A DNA stretch of 64,000 bases from G963667075 sp963667075 (GTDB lineage Bacteria; Pseudomonadota; Alphaproteobacteria; Micavibrionales; Micavibrionaceae): NCBI GenBank assembly GCA_963667075.1, contig OY762938.1, positions 124,001-188,000 of the forward strand, written 5' to 3'. Made by a program: the position numbers and the translations under genes. Below are positions 35,144-44,420 of this stretch, one piece after another. The first letter of the stretch is position 1, and every line of letters starts with the position of its first letter. Below the pieces are notes generated by a model, which saw nothing but the letters and a program-made list of their open reading frames with translations, had not been told where the DNA came from and did not search any database.

Positions 35144-38100
35144 TCATCTTTCTTGTATATTTGTAACGCCCTTAATTATATAGAATTCATTCCTTTGTTC
35201 CGGTTTAAATGCCCACCGCCCCGGAACATAGAGCTGTACCGCGCCAAGCTCACCAAGATCCATTTTAAAACTGACTTTTACCCGGCCGTTCCCGGTATTA
35301 AGAAGCTTTTCCCGAATGGCTTTAAAGGCCTCTCCCTTATTAACACTAAAGATAAGCTCTTTAACCTGCTCGGCAAGAGATTCCTCAAGTGGTGATACCC
35401 GCTGAACAGTATAGCGCACCTGTTCGTCTTTCTGCTCTGCATCTACAGACAGCAACAGAGCGTCACCTGCTGTAAGAAACGATCTGGATGCGGCGAGAAG
35501 CTCGGAGAATAAAACAACCTCATAAACACCGGAAGAATCCGAGAGTTGGAGAAAGGCATATTTGTTCCCGGATTGTGAGACTTTTTCCTGCTTCTTAATT
35601 AGAATACCGGCCATTTTAAAGCGGCCCGTATGCTTTAGACGCAAAGCCTCTTCTATTTCCTTGTTGGTTTTTATTTCAAGCCGTGACAATTGTTCCCTTT
35701 TCGTATCAAGCGGGTGAGCTGACAAATAAAAACCAACCGCATCAAACTCATAACGGAGTTTCTCCAAAGGATCCCACCGGTTAACCTTTGCCAGCGCGGG
35801 CAAACCCAAACCATGCCCCTCCCGGCTTTCACCAAAGAGGCTATTTTGCCCGACAGCCCTTTCTTCGGCCTGTTTATGCGCATATTGCAGCAGGATATCG
35901 GCTGATGCGTATATTTGCGCCCTGTCAGATACCAAAGTGTCAAAGGCCCCTGCACTGGACAGCATTTCAAATTGCTTCCGGTTCATTGTCTTGGGATCCA
36001 GCCTGTTTATAAAATTTTCAAGCGTTTCATAAGAACCGTTTTTATCGCGCTCAGCACACAAAAGGTGCATCGCCTGATCTCCCACCCCTTTGAGCGCAGA
36101 CAAAGCATAACGAATAGAACCTTCTTCCACGTTAAAATCCGGGCCGGATTTGTTCAGATCCGGTATCAAAAGCCGGATTTCCATCCGGTCCAGCTCTTGC
36201 TTAAAAAGAGCAAGCTTATCGGTGTTACCTTTATCAAGGGTCATTAAGGCCGCCATAAACTCAACCGGATAATTCGCTTTCAGCCAGGCGGTCTGATACG
36301 CTATAAGCGCATAGGCTGCCGCGTGTGATTTATTAAAGCCATACCCTGCGAATTTTGCGATCTGGTCAAAAATGGCATTGGATTGCTCTTTATCCACTTT
36401 GTTATGCTCTAACGCCCCATCGTTAAACATGGCGCGCTGTTTATCCATTTCCTCCTTGATCTTTTTACCCATCGCCCGCCGGAGCAAATCAGCGCCGCCA
36501 AGCGTATAGCCTGCCAGAAACTGTGCCGCCTGCATGACCTGTTCCTGATAGATCATGATACCAAACGTCTCTTCCAGAATGGGCTGAAGTTTGGGATGCA
36601 GATAGTCCGGCTCTTCGTTGCCATCCTTCACGGAAATATATTTTGGAATATTATCCATCGGTCCCGGACGGTAAAGGGAAACAAGCGCGATAATATCCTC
36701 AAAACGGTTCGGCTGCATCTTTCGTAGAACATCACGCATACCCGCACTTTCCAACTGGAACACACCGGATGTGTTACCAGAGGACAAAAGATCATAGGTT
36801 TTATCATCTTTAAGGGCCACATGAAGAATATCAATCTTGCGGCCCTCGCCTTCTTCAATCAGGTTAACCGCTTTTTGAATAACGGTGAGTGTCTTAAGAC
36901 CGAGAAAATCAAATTTTACCAGCCCCGTGCTTTCAACAAATTTCATATTGAACTGTGTCACCGGCATATCAGAGCGTGGGTCACGATACAGCGGCACCAG
37001 TTCATGCAACGGGCGGTCACCAATCACCACACCCGCCGCATGCGTTGAAGCATGGCGGTACAATCCCTCTAATTGAAGGGCGATAGAAATCAGTTTTTCG
37101 CTGGTTTCATCTTTTTTAATTTCCAGACGCAAATCCGGGTCTTGATCCAGCGCTTCTTTGAGTGTTACCGGGTTAGCAGGATTAGAGGGAATCATTTTGG
37201 CCAGACGATCCACCTGACCATATGGCATCTGCAACACACGCCCCACATCACGCACAACCGCACGCGCCTGTAATTTACCAAATGTAATAATCTGCGCGAC
37301 ACGGTCATAACCGTATTTTTCCTGCACATACCGGATCACTTCATCGCGTCTGTCCTGACAAAAATCCACGTCAAAGTCCGGCATAGACACCCGTTCAGGA
37401 TTCAAAAAACGTTCAAACAGCAGACCAAAACGTAAAGGATCAAGATCCGTAATCTTCAAGGCCCAGGCCACAACAGACCCAGCGCCGGAACCACGGCCCG
37501 GACCGACCGGAATATCATGATCTTTGGCCCATTTGATAAAATCAGACACGATCAGAAAGTAACCGGGAAACCCCATTTCCTCAATAATGCCGAGCTCAAA
37601 GTCAAGCCGCTCCCAATAGGGCTTTCCTATCTCTTCTTTTTCCTTGTCCGTTTGCTCCCCTTCAAACACAAACTTTTCAAGACGCCATTTTAACCCCTTT
37701 TTTGATTGATCCCTTAGCTCCTGCTCTTCATTACGGGAACCGTCTTCGGATTCAAAAGGCGGCAAGATTGGTGCAATCTCGGTCAAAAGATAAGAGCACC
37801 GCTGTGCGATAATGCGCGTATTTTGAACCGCCTCCGGCAGGTCGGCAAACAATTCCGTCATTTCCTGTGACGATTTAAAATAGTGCTCCGGTGTTTCTCT
37901 GCGGCGGTCTTCTTCTGTGATGTAACGCCCCTCGGCGATACAAAGCAACGCATCATGGGCCTCTACCATGCCTCTATAAGCAAAATAACAGTCATTTGTG
38001 GCGACCAAGGGCACATTCAGCTTATAAGCCAGATCAATCAGTGCCTCTTCTATACGATCTTCTTCCGGTAAGCCATGACGTTGAACTTCGATATAAAAAC

Positions 38101-38578
38101 GATCTTTGAAAATCTTTTTTAGCCGTTTTGCGCTTTGATCAGCGGCTTTATCCTGACGATGAACCAGATATTGGCCAAGCGGCCCACGTAGACCGCCGCT
38201 TAAACAGATCAGACCGCCATGCAGTTCTTCCAGTGCGTCCCAGTTTGTATGAGGGGCTTCATGGCTCTCACCAGAAAGGAAGGCATCGCTGACAAGCTTA
38301 CAGAGATTGCGGTACCCCTGCTCGGACTGAACCAGAAAGACCAGTTGGTGCCCTTCCAGCCCCAAGGCAAGCTGACATCCGATAACAGGTTGCACGCCGT
38401 TTGACTTGGCTGTTTTAGCAAACTCCATCGCACCGAACAGATTATTCGTATCGGTCACCGCTACGGCCGGCATCTTCTCTTTAACGCAAAGCTTTATAAG
38501 ATCCTTGACCGGAATGGCACCCTCAGCCAGAGAGTACGCAGAGTGTGTATGAAGATGAATAAACGGTGCGTCAGTCAT
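35144..38578 (-). CDS. dnaE: DNA polymerase III alpha subunit
   Basis: The replicative polymerase, 1144 residues, typical length. N-terminal PHP domain (FIHLHTHSAYSLAEGAIPVK), polymerase core with GRGSGAGSVVAW and the catalytic aspartates in MPDFDVDFCQDRR, the KSHAAAYALIAYQTAWLKAN block of the fingers, helix-hairpin-helix region and a C-terminal OB fold (FKMAGILIKKQEKVSQSGNK). Start at 38578 is eight bases after the lolD stop. Confidence 0.97.
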   Translation of the reverse strand: MTDAPFIHLHTHSAYSLAEGAIPVKDLIKLCVKEKMPAVAVTDTNNLFGAMEFAKTAKSNGVQPVIGCQLALGLEGHQLVFLVQSEQGYRNLCKLVSDAFLSGESHEAPHTNWDALEELHGGLICLSGGLRGPLGQYLVHRQDKAADQSAKRLKKIFKDRFYIEVQRHGLPEEDRIEEALIDLAYKLNVPLVATNDCYFAYRGMVEAHDALLCIAEGRYITEEDRRRETPEHYFKSSQEMTELFADLPEAVQNTRIIAQRCSYLLTEIAPILPPFESEDGSRNEEQELRDQSKKGLKWRLEKFVFEGEQTDKEKEEIGKPYWERLDFELGIIEEMGFPGYFLIVSDFIKWAKDHDIPVGPGRGSGAGSVVAWALKITDLDPLRFGLLFERFLNPERVSMPDFDVDFCQDRRDEVIRYVQEKYGYDRVAQIITFGKLQARAVVRDVGRVLQMPYGQVDRLAKMIPSNPANPVTLKEALDQDPDLRLEIKKDETSEKLISIALQLEGLYRHASTHAAGVVIGDRPLHELVPLYRDPRSDMPVTQFNMKFVESTGLVKFDFLGLKTLTVIQKAVNLIEEGEGRKIDILHVALKDDKTYDLLSSGNTSGVFQLESAGMRDVLRKMQPNRFEDIIALVSLYRPGPMDNIPKYISVKDGNEEPDYLHPKLQPILEETFGIMIYQEQVMQAAQFLAGYTLGGADLLRRAMGKKIKEEMDKQRAMFNDGALEHNKVDKEQSNAIFDQIAKFAGYGFNKSHAAAYALIAYQTAWLKANYPVEFMAALMTLDKGNTDKLALFKQELDRMEIRLLIPDLNKSGPDFNVEEGSIRYALSALKGVGDQAMHLLCAERDKNGSYETLENFINRLDPKTMNRKQFEMLSSAGAFDTLVSDRAQIYASADILLQYAHKQAEERAVGQNSLFGESREGHGLGLPALAKVNRWDPLEKLRYEFDAVGFYLSAHPLDTKREQLSRLEIKTNKEIEEALRLKHTGRFKMAGILIKKQEKVSQSGNKYAFLQLSDSSGVYEVVLFSELLAASRSFLTAGDALLLSVDAEQKDEQVRYTVQRVSPLEESLAEQVKELIFSVNKGEAFKAIREKLLNTGNGRVKVSFKMDLGELGAVQLYVPGRWAFKPEQRNEFYIIKGVTNIQER

Positions 38579-38586
38579 AAAATATA

Positions 38587-39270
38587 TTAATAACCAAAAA
38601 GTCTGCCTTGGCGTAATTCTAAAATACGGTCCATACGATCGGCAAGTTCCAGATTATGTGTTGCTATCAAGGCCCCTATACCAGCATTCCGCACACGATC
38701 TACCAGAATTTCAAAGACTTCCTCTGACGTTTCGGGGTCAAGATTGCCAGTCGGTTCATCCGCCAAAAGCAGCTTTGCATCATTGGCCAGTGCTCTTGCA
38801 ATCGCCACACGCTGCTGTTCTCCACCGGAAAGCTGACCTGGCTGATGATGGAACCTGTTTTGCAATTTCATGCTGGAAAGCAGATTTTCTGCTTTGGCCA
38901 TCGCCTGCTTTTTTGAGACGCCCGCAATAAGCTGAGGCATCATCACGTTTTCAAGGGCTGTAAATTCAGGTTGCAAATAATGGAACTGATAGACAAAGCC
39001 GATAAATTTCCCGCGAAGGGCTGTTCTTTTCTTCTCGCTTAACGTTGAGACATCCGCCCCGGCAAGAAGAATCTCACCGGATGTCGGCGTATCAAGCAAG
39101 CCGACCTGTTGAAGCAGTGTGGACTTCCCCGAACCGCTGGGACCGACTAGAGCTACGATTTCCCCGGCTGAAATCCGCATTTCGATATTTTGCAAAACAT
39201 GTAAATCAGCCCCTCCCTGCTTATAGATTTTTTGCAAGGCCGTCACTTTTAAAAGACTGTCACTATTCAT
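38587..39270 (-). CDS. lolD: Lipoprotein-releasing ABC ATPase LolD
   Basis: The ATPase that drives release of lipoproteins from the inner membrane to LolA. 227 residues: Walker A GPSGSGKSTLLQQ, Q-loop YQFHYLQPEFTALENVMMPQ (the LolD signature), ABC motif LSGGEQQRVAIARAL, Walker B LLLADEPTGNLDPET, H-loop ATHN. The start MNSDSLL at 39270 is chosen because the upstream open frame to 39351 lies within the lolC/E gene. Confidence 0.95.
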   Translation of the reverse strand: MNSDSLLKVTALQKIYKQGGADLHVLQNIEMRISAGEIVALVGPSGSGKSTLLQQVGLLDTPTSGEILLAGADVSTLSEKKRTALRGKFIGFVYQFHYLQPEFTALENVMMPQLIAGVSKKQAMAKAENLLSSMKLQNRFHHQPGQLSGGEQQRVAIARALANDAKLLLADEPTGNLDPETSEEVFEILVDRVRNAGIGALIATHNLELADRMDRILELRQGRLFGY

Positions 39271-40510
39271 TACGAAGGGCCTCCACCGGATCAAGACGCG
39301 CGGCACGCCATGCAGGATAAATCGTGGCCAGAATGGACAAGCCCACAGCAATCAAAAGTACCATCGCCACTTCATGCCAGTCTATTTCAGCCGGAATTTC
39401 AGATAGGAACCGGATCTCTTCGTCAAATAAATTCCATTTCGTAAACCCTTCAATCCAACGACGTATAGCCTCAATATTAAACGCAAAACTAATGCCTAAA
39501 ACAGCGCCAACGAACGTACCAGCGAGGCCGATACTCGCCCCTGTCAGCATAAAGATTTTCATCATGGAAGCACGCGACGCCCCCATCGTTCTCATAATCG
39601 CTATATCCCGTCTTTTTCCCTTCACCAGCATATACATACTGGAAATAATATTAAAGGCAGCGACCAGAATAATAAGGGTCAGAATTAAAAACATAACATT
39701 GCGCTCAACCTGCAGCGCATTAAAAAAACTGTTATTCGCACTGCGCCAGTCATAGACCCCGGCTTCCCCTTCCACTTCGTATGAAATCAGCTTCTTTATC
39801 TCGTCAAGATGAGCGGGATTATCAGTAAATACCTCAAGCATGGACACCGTATTTAAGGGGATTTTGAAAAATTTCTGCGCTGCCTCAAGCGGCATAAAGA
39901 TAAAACCGCTATTATATTCGTACATCCCCACATCGAAAATAAGCCCAACTGTATAGCGTTTTGAGCGGGGGATCGTACCAAACGGGCCAGCCTTTCCCTT
40001 AGGTGCGAGAAGTATAATCTGATCGCCTATTTTCAGGTTATACCTCTCTGCCATTTTGTTGCCGACAGCAACTCTGTCGCCACCAAAATCCTCTAGTCTA
40101 CCTTCTTTGATGGAGGAGGAAATAATCGGTTTCTTTGCAAAATCTTCCGGGGAAAAGCCTCTGACCATTGCACCAGCAGCATTACCATTGACCGTCATCA
40201 GGACCTGATCTTCCACCATGGGAGTCACAGTCACAACGCCATCAATCATCTTAATACGCTCTGCCATAGACTGATAACCGACAAGAGGAGACGATGATGT
40301 ATATATGTTCAAATGACCATTCAAGCCAAGAATGCGCGAAATAAGCTCCTGTCTAAAACCGTTCATAACGGCCATAACAATGATAAGCGTCGCCACCCCC
40401 AACATTATACCGGTAAAGGACAGGCCTGCCACAACAGAGACAAAGCCTTCGGCCTTCCGTGCCCGTAAATAACGGAAGGCCATCATGCGTTCAAAAGAAG
40501 AAAATATCAC
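39263..40510 (-). CDS. lolC: Lipoprotein-releasing ABC permease LolC/E
   Basis: 415 residues, one of the FtsX-like permeases. A membrane segment near 25-48 (GLSFTGIMLGVATLIIVMAV), a large periplasmic domain, then three more helices near the C-terminus (LIILVAAFNIISSMYMLVKG and onward). Alphaproteobacteria usually carry one such permease instead of separate LolC and LolE, so it probably dimerises with itself. Overlaps lolD by eight bases. Confidence 0.93.
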   Translation of the reverse strand: MIFSSFERMMAFRYLRARKAEGFVSVVAGLSFTGIMLGVATLIIVMAVMNGFRQELISRILGLNGHLNIYTSSSPLVGYQSMAERIKMIDGVVTVTPMVEDQVLMTVNGNAAGAMVRGFSPEDFAKKPIISSSIKEGRLEDFGGDRVAVGNKMAERYNLKIGDQIILLAPKGKAGPFGTIPRSKRYTVGLIFDVGMYEYNSGFIFMPLEAAQKFFKIPLNTVSMLEVFTDNPAHLDEIKKLISYEVEGEAGVYDWRSANNSFFNALQVERNVMFLILTLIILVAAFNIISSMYMLVKGKRRDIAIMRTMGASRASMMKIFMLTGASIGLAGTFVGAVLGISFAFNIEAIRRWIEGFTKWNLFDEEIRFLSEIPAEIDWHEVAMVLLIAVGLSILATIYPAWRAARLDPVEALRNE

Positions 40511-40587
40511 TACACTAACTAAATTGTTATAATTATAAGTTATTGGCTTGTTTGATTAAATTTAAGAAAAAGATTTAATCAGGTGCG

Positions 40588-40773
40588 TTAACATCCACAA
40601 CTACAGCCTGTTCCACAGCCGCCTTCAGGCTCTTCTTCACAGCCACACTGTGCCATCACCTGACCGGTTAACAAAGCCAGAAGCTCTGTTTGCTTTTCCA
40701 TCAGCTCATTTTGCTGCATAATAAGCTGAATCAGCTCTTCTGCTTTGTTCATTACTGTTTCATCAAAACTCAT
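40588..40773 (-). CDS. Small cysteine-rich protein, 61 aa
   Basis: Not recognised. Residues 1-40 form an amphipathic helix rich in Glu, Gln and Leu; the last 20 residues (QCGCEEEPEGGCGTGCSCGC) carry six cysteines and six glycines. The ATG at 40773 has a strong AAGGAG at the right distance; the frame could extend to a TTG at 40788 but that removes the ribosome binding site. The layout, helical leader and Cys/Gly-rich tail, suits a metal-binding protein or a ribosomally made peptide precursor, but no modifying enzyme lies nearby. It stands between proS and lolC/E, with a 52-base gap to proS. Confidence 0.7.
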   Translation of the reverse strand: MSFDETVMNKAEELIQLIMQQNELMEKQTELLALLTGQVMAQCGCEEEPEGGCGTGCSCGC

Positions 40774-40825
40774 ATGTTTCTCCTTCAAATACAGTCTTGT
40801 TAAAGATTTTAGTTTTCAAAATGTA

Positions 40826-42298
40826 TCAGTAAGATTTACCCACGTAAACCTTATCACCATTATCTTCAAAAGGCATACACCGAGGTGTCAAAGAATACTC
40901 TTTTTTCAACGCCTCAAAAGCCGGTTGTTCAAGTAATTTGGTATCAACACGAACAAAGCCAATATTTCCCTTCTTAAAAAAGTCACGCATCTCATCCAGT
41001 GATGACATATCATAGATATGAGAGTCTCTAAAATCACGCGCCCGCTTAAACAATCCATCATGAATTGAATCAAGAATAGAAGATACTTTTTCAACAAATT
41101 CATCAACCGCGCAGGTTTCTTTAGAGTCCCGCCCAATATCTCTTCGAACATGTGTCAGGGTGCCCGCGTCCATTTCACGTTCGCCAATTTCAACGCGCAA
41201 AGGCACACCTTTCTTAATGCTATCCCACATTTTGTCAGGCACGCGCATCTCACGATCATCCACTTTCACTCTGATCCCCTGCGCTTTTAGCTCGGCCACA
41301 ACCTTATCCGCATAGGCATTAATGTCTTCTGCTCTGCTATCGTCACGCACAACGGGAATAATGACAACCTGATGAGGCGCAATACGTGGCGGCACAATCA
41401 AACCATCATCATCCGCGTGAGTCATAATAACCCCACCTATCAGGCGGGTGGATATCCCCCACGATGTGGTATGAGCATAGTGTTCTTTACCGTCTCTCCC
41501 CTGAAATTTAATATCAAAGGATTTTGCAAAATTGGTACTGAGATCGTGGGATGTCCCTGCCTGTAAGGCTTTCCCATCCTGCATCATGCCTTCCATAGCA
41601 AATGTCGCGATAGCGCCCGGGAATCTCTCATCTGCCGTTTTTTCACCGATGAGCACCGGCATGGCAAGCGTATTTTCTGCAAAGTCCTTATAAACGTTCA
41701 GCATTTTAAGCGCATCTTCCCGCGCTTCCTCTCCCGTTTCAAAAGCATTATGCCCTTCCTGCCAGAGAAACTCGGATGTTCTTAAAAACAGGCGTGTCCG
41801 CATTTCCCAACGCATAACATTAGCCCACTGATTGAGTTTCAATGGCAAATCACGATAGGATGTTGTCCAGCGGGCCATCGAATCCCCGATAATCGTTTCA
41901 GATGTCGGACGCACAATATAAGGCTCTTCCAACGGAGACGCCGGTTTGAGCCCACCATTTTCCTCATCAACGACCAGACGATGATGTGTCACAACAGCAC
42001 ATTCCTTGGCAAAACCATCCACATGCTCTGCCTCACGAGACATAAAGCTTATAGGAATAAGAAGCGGGAAATAGGCATTATCAACGCCGCACTCTTTGAT
42101 CATACCATCAAAAATACGCTGCATATTCTCCCATATGGCATAGCCATAGGGTTTTATGATCATGCACCCCCGAACAGGTGAATTCTCGGCCATATCAGCC
42201 GCTTTGATAACCTGCTGATACCACTCTGGAAAATTTTCTTCCCGTGTTGGCGTAATAGCTGTCTTTTGTTTTTTATTCTGTTTTTGAGTCTGGGTCAT
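40826..42298 (-). CDS. proS: Prolyl-tRNA synthetase, archaeal/eukaryal type
   Basis: A class II synthetase of 490 residues. Motif 1 region RGCMIIKPYGYAIWENMQR, motif 2 MRWEMRTRLFLRTSEFLWQE and motif 3 GISTRLIGGVIM, the anticodon-binding domain, and a C-terminal domain ending in KVYVGKSY with the terminal tyrosine typical of the archaeal/eukaryal type. It lacks the bacterial INS editing domain between motifs 2 and 3. Most alphaproteobacteria have a short bacterial-type ProRS (about 440 residues) at this very locus beside lolC, so this looks like replacement in place by a transferred gene. Confidence 0.93.
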   Translation of the reverse strand: MTQTQKQNKKQKTAITPTREENFPEWYQQVIKAADMAENSPVRGCMIIKPYGYAIWENMQRIFDGMIKECGVDNAYFPLLIPISFMSREAEHVDGFAKECAVVTHHRLVVDEENGGLKPASPLEEPYIVRPTSETIIGDSMARWTTSYRDLPLKLNQWANVMRWEMRTRLFLRTSEFLWQEGHNAFETGEEAREDALKMLNVYKDFAENTLAMPVLIGEKTADERFPGAIATFAMEGMMQDGKALQAGTSHDLSTNFAKSFDIKFQGRDGKEHYAHTTSWGISTRLIGGVIMTHADDDGLIVPPRIAPHQVVIIPVVRDDSRAEDINAYADKVVAELKAQGIRVKVDDREMRVPDKMWDSIKKGVPLRVEIGEREMDAGTLTHVRRDIGRDSKETCAVDEFVEKVSSILDSIHDGLFKRARDFRDSHIYDMSSLDEMRDFFKKGNIGFVRVDTKLLEQPAFEALKKEYSLTPRCMPFEDNGDKVYVGKSY

Positions 42299-42307
42299 AA
42301 TTCTGCT

Positions 42308-42741
42308 TTAGTCTTCTTGTTTTGTGTTTTCTTTTTTCTCTGCTCTATCCGAATAGCATATTGCTTTCACTTTTTCACTAATATCCTTTTCATCGTACAT
42401 AATTCGTCCATCAGGATAAATCTGCACAGTGCCAACGACAGCTTCCAACCCTACGCCCATATGATTTAGAGACTCTCCCAGTCTTCTTGCCATATCTAAC
42501 GTAACAGGAAAAACGTACTTTTCCGGCAACATTGTTACTGACTCTGTACCCAAATCCGCAGGAAGAACAGGATTTCCGTTTACATCTACACCTGCCTTGT
42601 ATGCCACCGAATCATCAGGGACGTATATGTACGGTTTCACATTCTGACAAAACACCGACATACTCTCCTGATTTTCCTCTGCGCCAGAAAGAGACGTAAA
42701 AAGCAGTAAACATGACAGAAACGTAAAAAAAATCTTATCAT
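42308..42741 (-). pseudogene. Secreted protein with frame slip at an eight-T run near its start
   Basis: The body is an intact frame at 42308-42661 (MSVFCQNVKPYIYVPDDSV, 117 residues; not recognised). Read upstream in the same frame, the DNA encodes a classical signal peptide (FFTFLSCLLLFTSLSGA) but no start codon. An ATG at 42741 that overlaps the rnj TGA as ATGA lies one base out of frame; the two are separated only by eight T (42732-42725). Nine T would give MIRFFFTFLSCLLLFTSL fused to the body. So this is a one-base deletion, a sequencing error, or a slippage-dependent gene. The internal ATG at 42661 has only GGAG three bases away. Confidence 0.7.
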
Positions 42742-44420
42742 TCTATCCTCATGACATGAACCGTAACTTTGGGCTTAATGGCCATCATGTGCTGCAGATA
42801 GCGCCTGACGCCTATACGGATCTCTTCTGACAAAAAGTGATCCTCCATGCGGTATTCCACAGATATATCTACAAGGATATCATCAATTTCATCCATAATG
42901 CCTTTAATAAAATCTTCTTCATCATCCATCTCAGGATCAATAAGACCGATTGTATCTATTTTCGGATCCGATAACAGATTCCCCCGAAAATCCACAGCAA
43001 TTGAAATATGAACAGCCCCTGTATATTGCAGTTTTCTACGCTGAGAGATAGAACGGTGGTCCGCGCGAATGACACGACCAGGCTCTACAGCCAGCAGTGC
43101 AGACGGGACATGATCTACAATTTCCGGACGGCCCGGTGCCAACTGGATCACTGAACCGTTATTGGGCACGATCACATTATCTATACCACACGCCGTAGCC
43201 AGCTCCCCCTGTGCATGAAGCTGTGTTGCTTCGCCATGAACCGCTATCACCGTCTTTGGATTGACCCAGCTATACATATCCTTAATCTCATCCTGATACG
43301 GATGACCCGAGACATGAATTTTGTGAGGCGTTTCATTTTGAGTAATCACATGAACACCAGAGGCTGTAAGATTATTTCTGACCGCATTAATATCCTTTTC
43401 ATTCCCCGGAATTTCGCGGGAAGAATAAACAACCGTATCCCCCTTCCCAAGCCTTAGGCCGTTCCAGTCACCCCGCGCAATACGGGATAAAGCCGCCCTG
43501 TGTTCCCCTTGAGACCCCGTTACAATGAGCACCGTATGCTCAGGTGGCAAAAGTTTAAGATCAGAATCCGGGATAAAATCAGGTACATCATTGAGAAAAC
43601 CGTTCTCACGGGCTGCACCAATCATACGGTGCAATGATCTTCCAATGACGCAAACAGACCTGTCTGTCTCCCTCGCAGCCCGGCAAATTGACTGAATTCT
43701 GGAGATATTAGAAGAAAACATTGTGACAGCAATACGTCCCTTCACTTCCTTAAACAGGGCCTGAATGCCCTGTTCAACGTCAGCCTCGGAACCAGAACGC
43801 CCCGGCGTTGCTGCATTTGTAGAATCACCGATATAAGCAAGCACCCCTTCTTTTCCTACTTTTTTGAACGTATTTTCATCTGTTCTGTGTCCAAGAACAG
43901 GAGAAGGATCCAGATTCCAGTCTCCGCTGTGAAGAACACGGCCCATATTCGTCCCAATAACAACCGATACGGCTTGAGGCACCGAATGAGCGACAGAAAT
44001 AAAATTCAATGAAAAAGGCCCCAAATCAACAGGTTCACCTGGCACTATATTGAATACTACAGCCTCTTTATTTTCGGACTTTTCAGAGAGCTTCTTACGT
44101 AATATATTCGCCGTAAAATCAGTCGCATAAAGCGGACACTTCAACCTATTCCACAAATAAGAAACCGCACCAATATGATCCTCATGAGCATGGGTCACAA
44201 TAAGACCAACAATATCCTTTTTTGACTCTTCTATAAGCGCGGGATCCGGCAACAATATATCAACCAAAGGAAAACGGTGGTCAGGAAAACCTATCCCGCA
44301 ATCAATAAGGAGATACTTCCCTTTATAAGCATAAAGATTAAGGTTACACCCAAATTCTTCACTGCCACCCAGAGGAATAAAATAGAGTTTATCGTGATCA
44401 AGTTCTAGCTGATCTGTCAT
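42738..44420 (-). CDS. rnj: Ribonuclease J
   Basis: A 560-residue metallo-beta-lactamase/beta-CASP nuclease with both endo- and 5'-3' exoribonuclease activity, involved in mRNA decay and rRNA maturation. The zinc-binding motif THAHEDHIGAVSYLW and the SGDWNLD, GDSTNA and HVSGHPYQDEIKD blocks are the RNase J hallmarks. It overlaps coaX by four bases upstream and abuts the disrupted secreted-protein gene downstream as ATGA. Confidence 0.95.
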   Translation of the reverse strand: MTDQLELDHDKLYFIPLGGSEEFGCNLNLYAYKGKYLLIDCGIGFPDHRFPLVDILLPDPALIEESKKDIVGLIVTHAHEDHIGAVSYLWNRLKCPLYATDFTANILRKKLSEKSENKEAVVFNIVPGEPVDLGPFSLNFISVAHSVPQAVSVVIGTNMGRVLHSGDWNLDPSPVLGHRTDENTFKKVGKEGVLAYIGDSTNAATPGRSGSEADVEQGIQALFKEVKGRIAVTMFSSNISRIQSICRAARETDRSVCVIGRSLHRMIGAARENGFLNDVPDFIPDSDLKLLPPEHTVLIVTGSQGEHRAALSRIARGDWNGLRLGKGDTVVYSSREIPGNEKDINAVRNNLTASGVHVITQNETPHKIHVSGHPYQDEIKDMYSWVNPKTVIAVHGEATQLHAQGELATACGIDNVIVPNNGSVIQLAPGRPEIVDHVPSALLAVEPGRVIRADHRSISQRRKLQYTGAVHISIAVDFRGNLLSDPKIDTIGLIDPEMDDEEDFIKGIMDEIDDILVDISVEYRMEDHFLSEEIRIGVRRYLQHMMAIKPKVTVHVMRIE

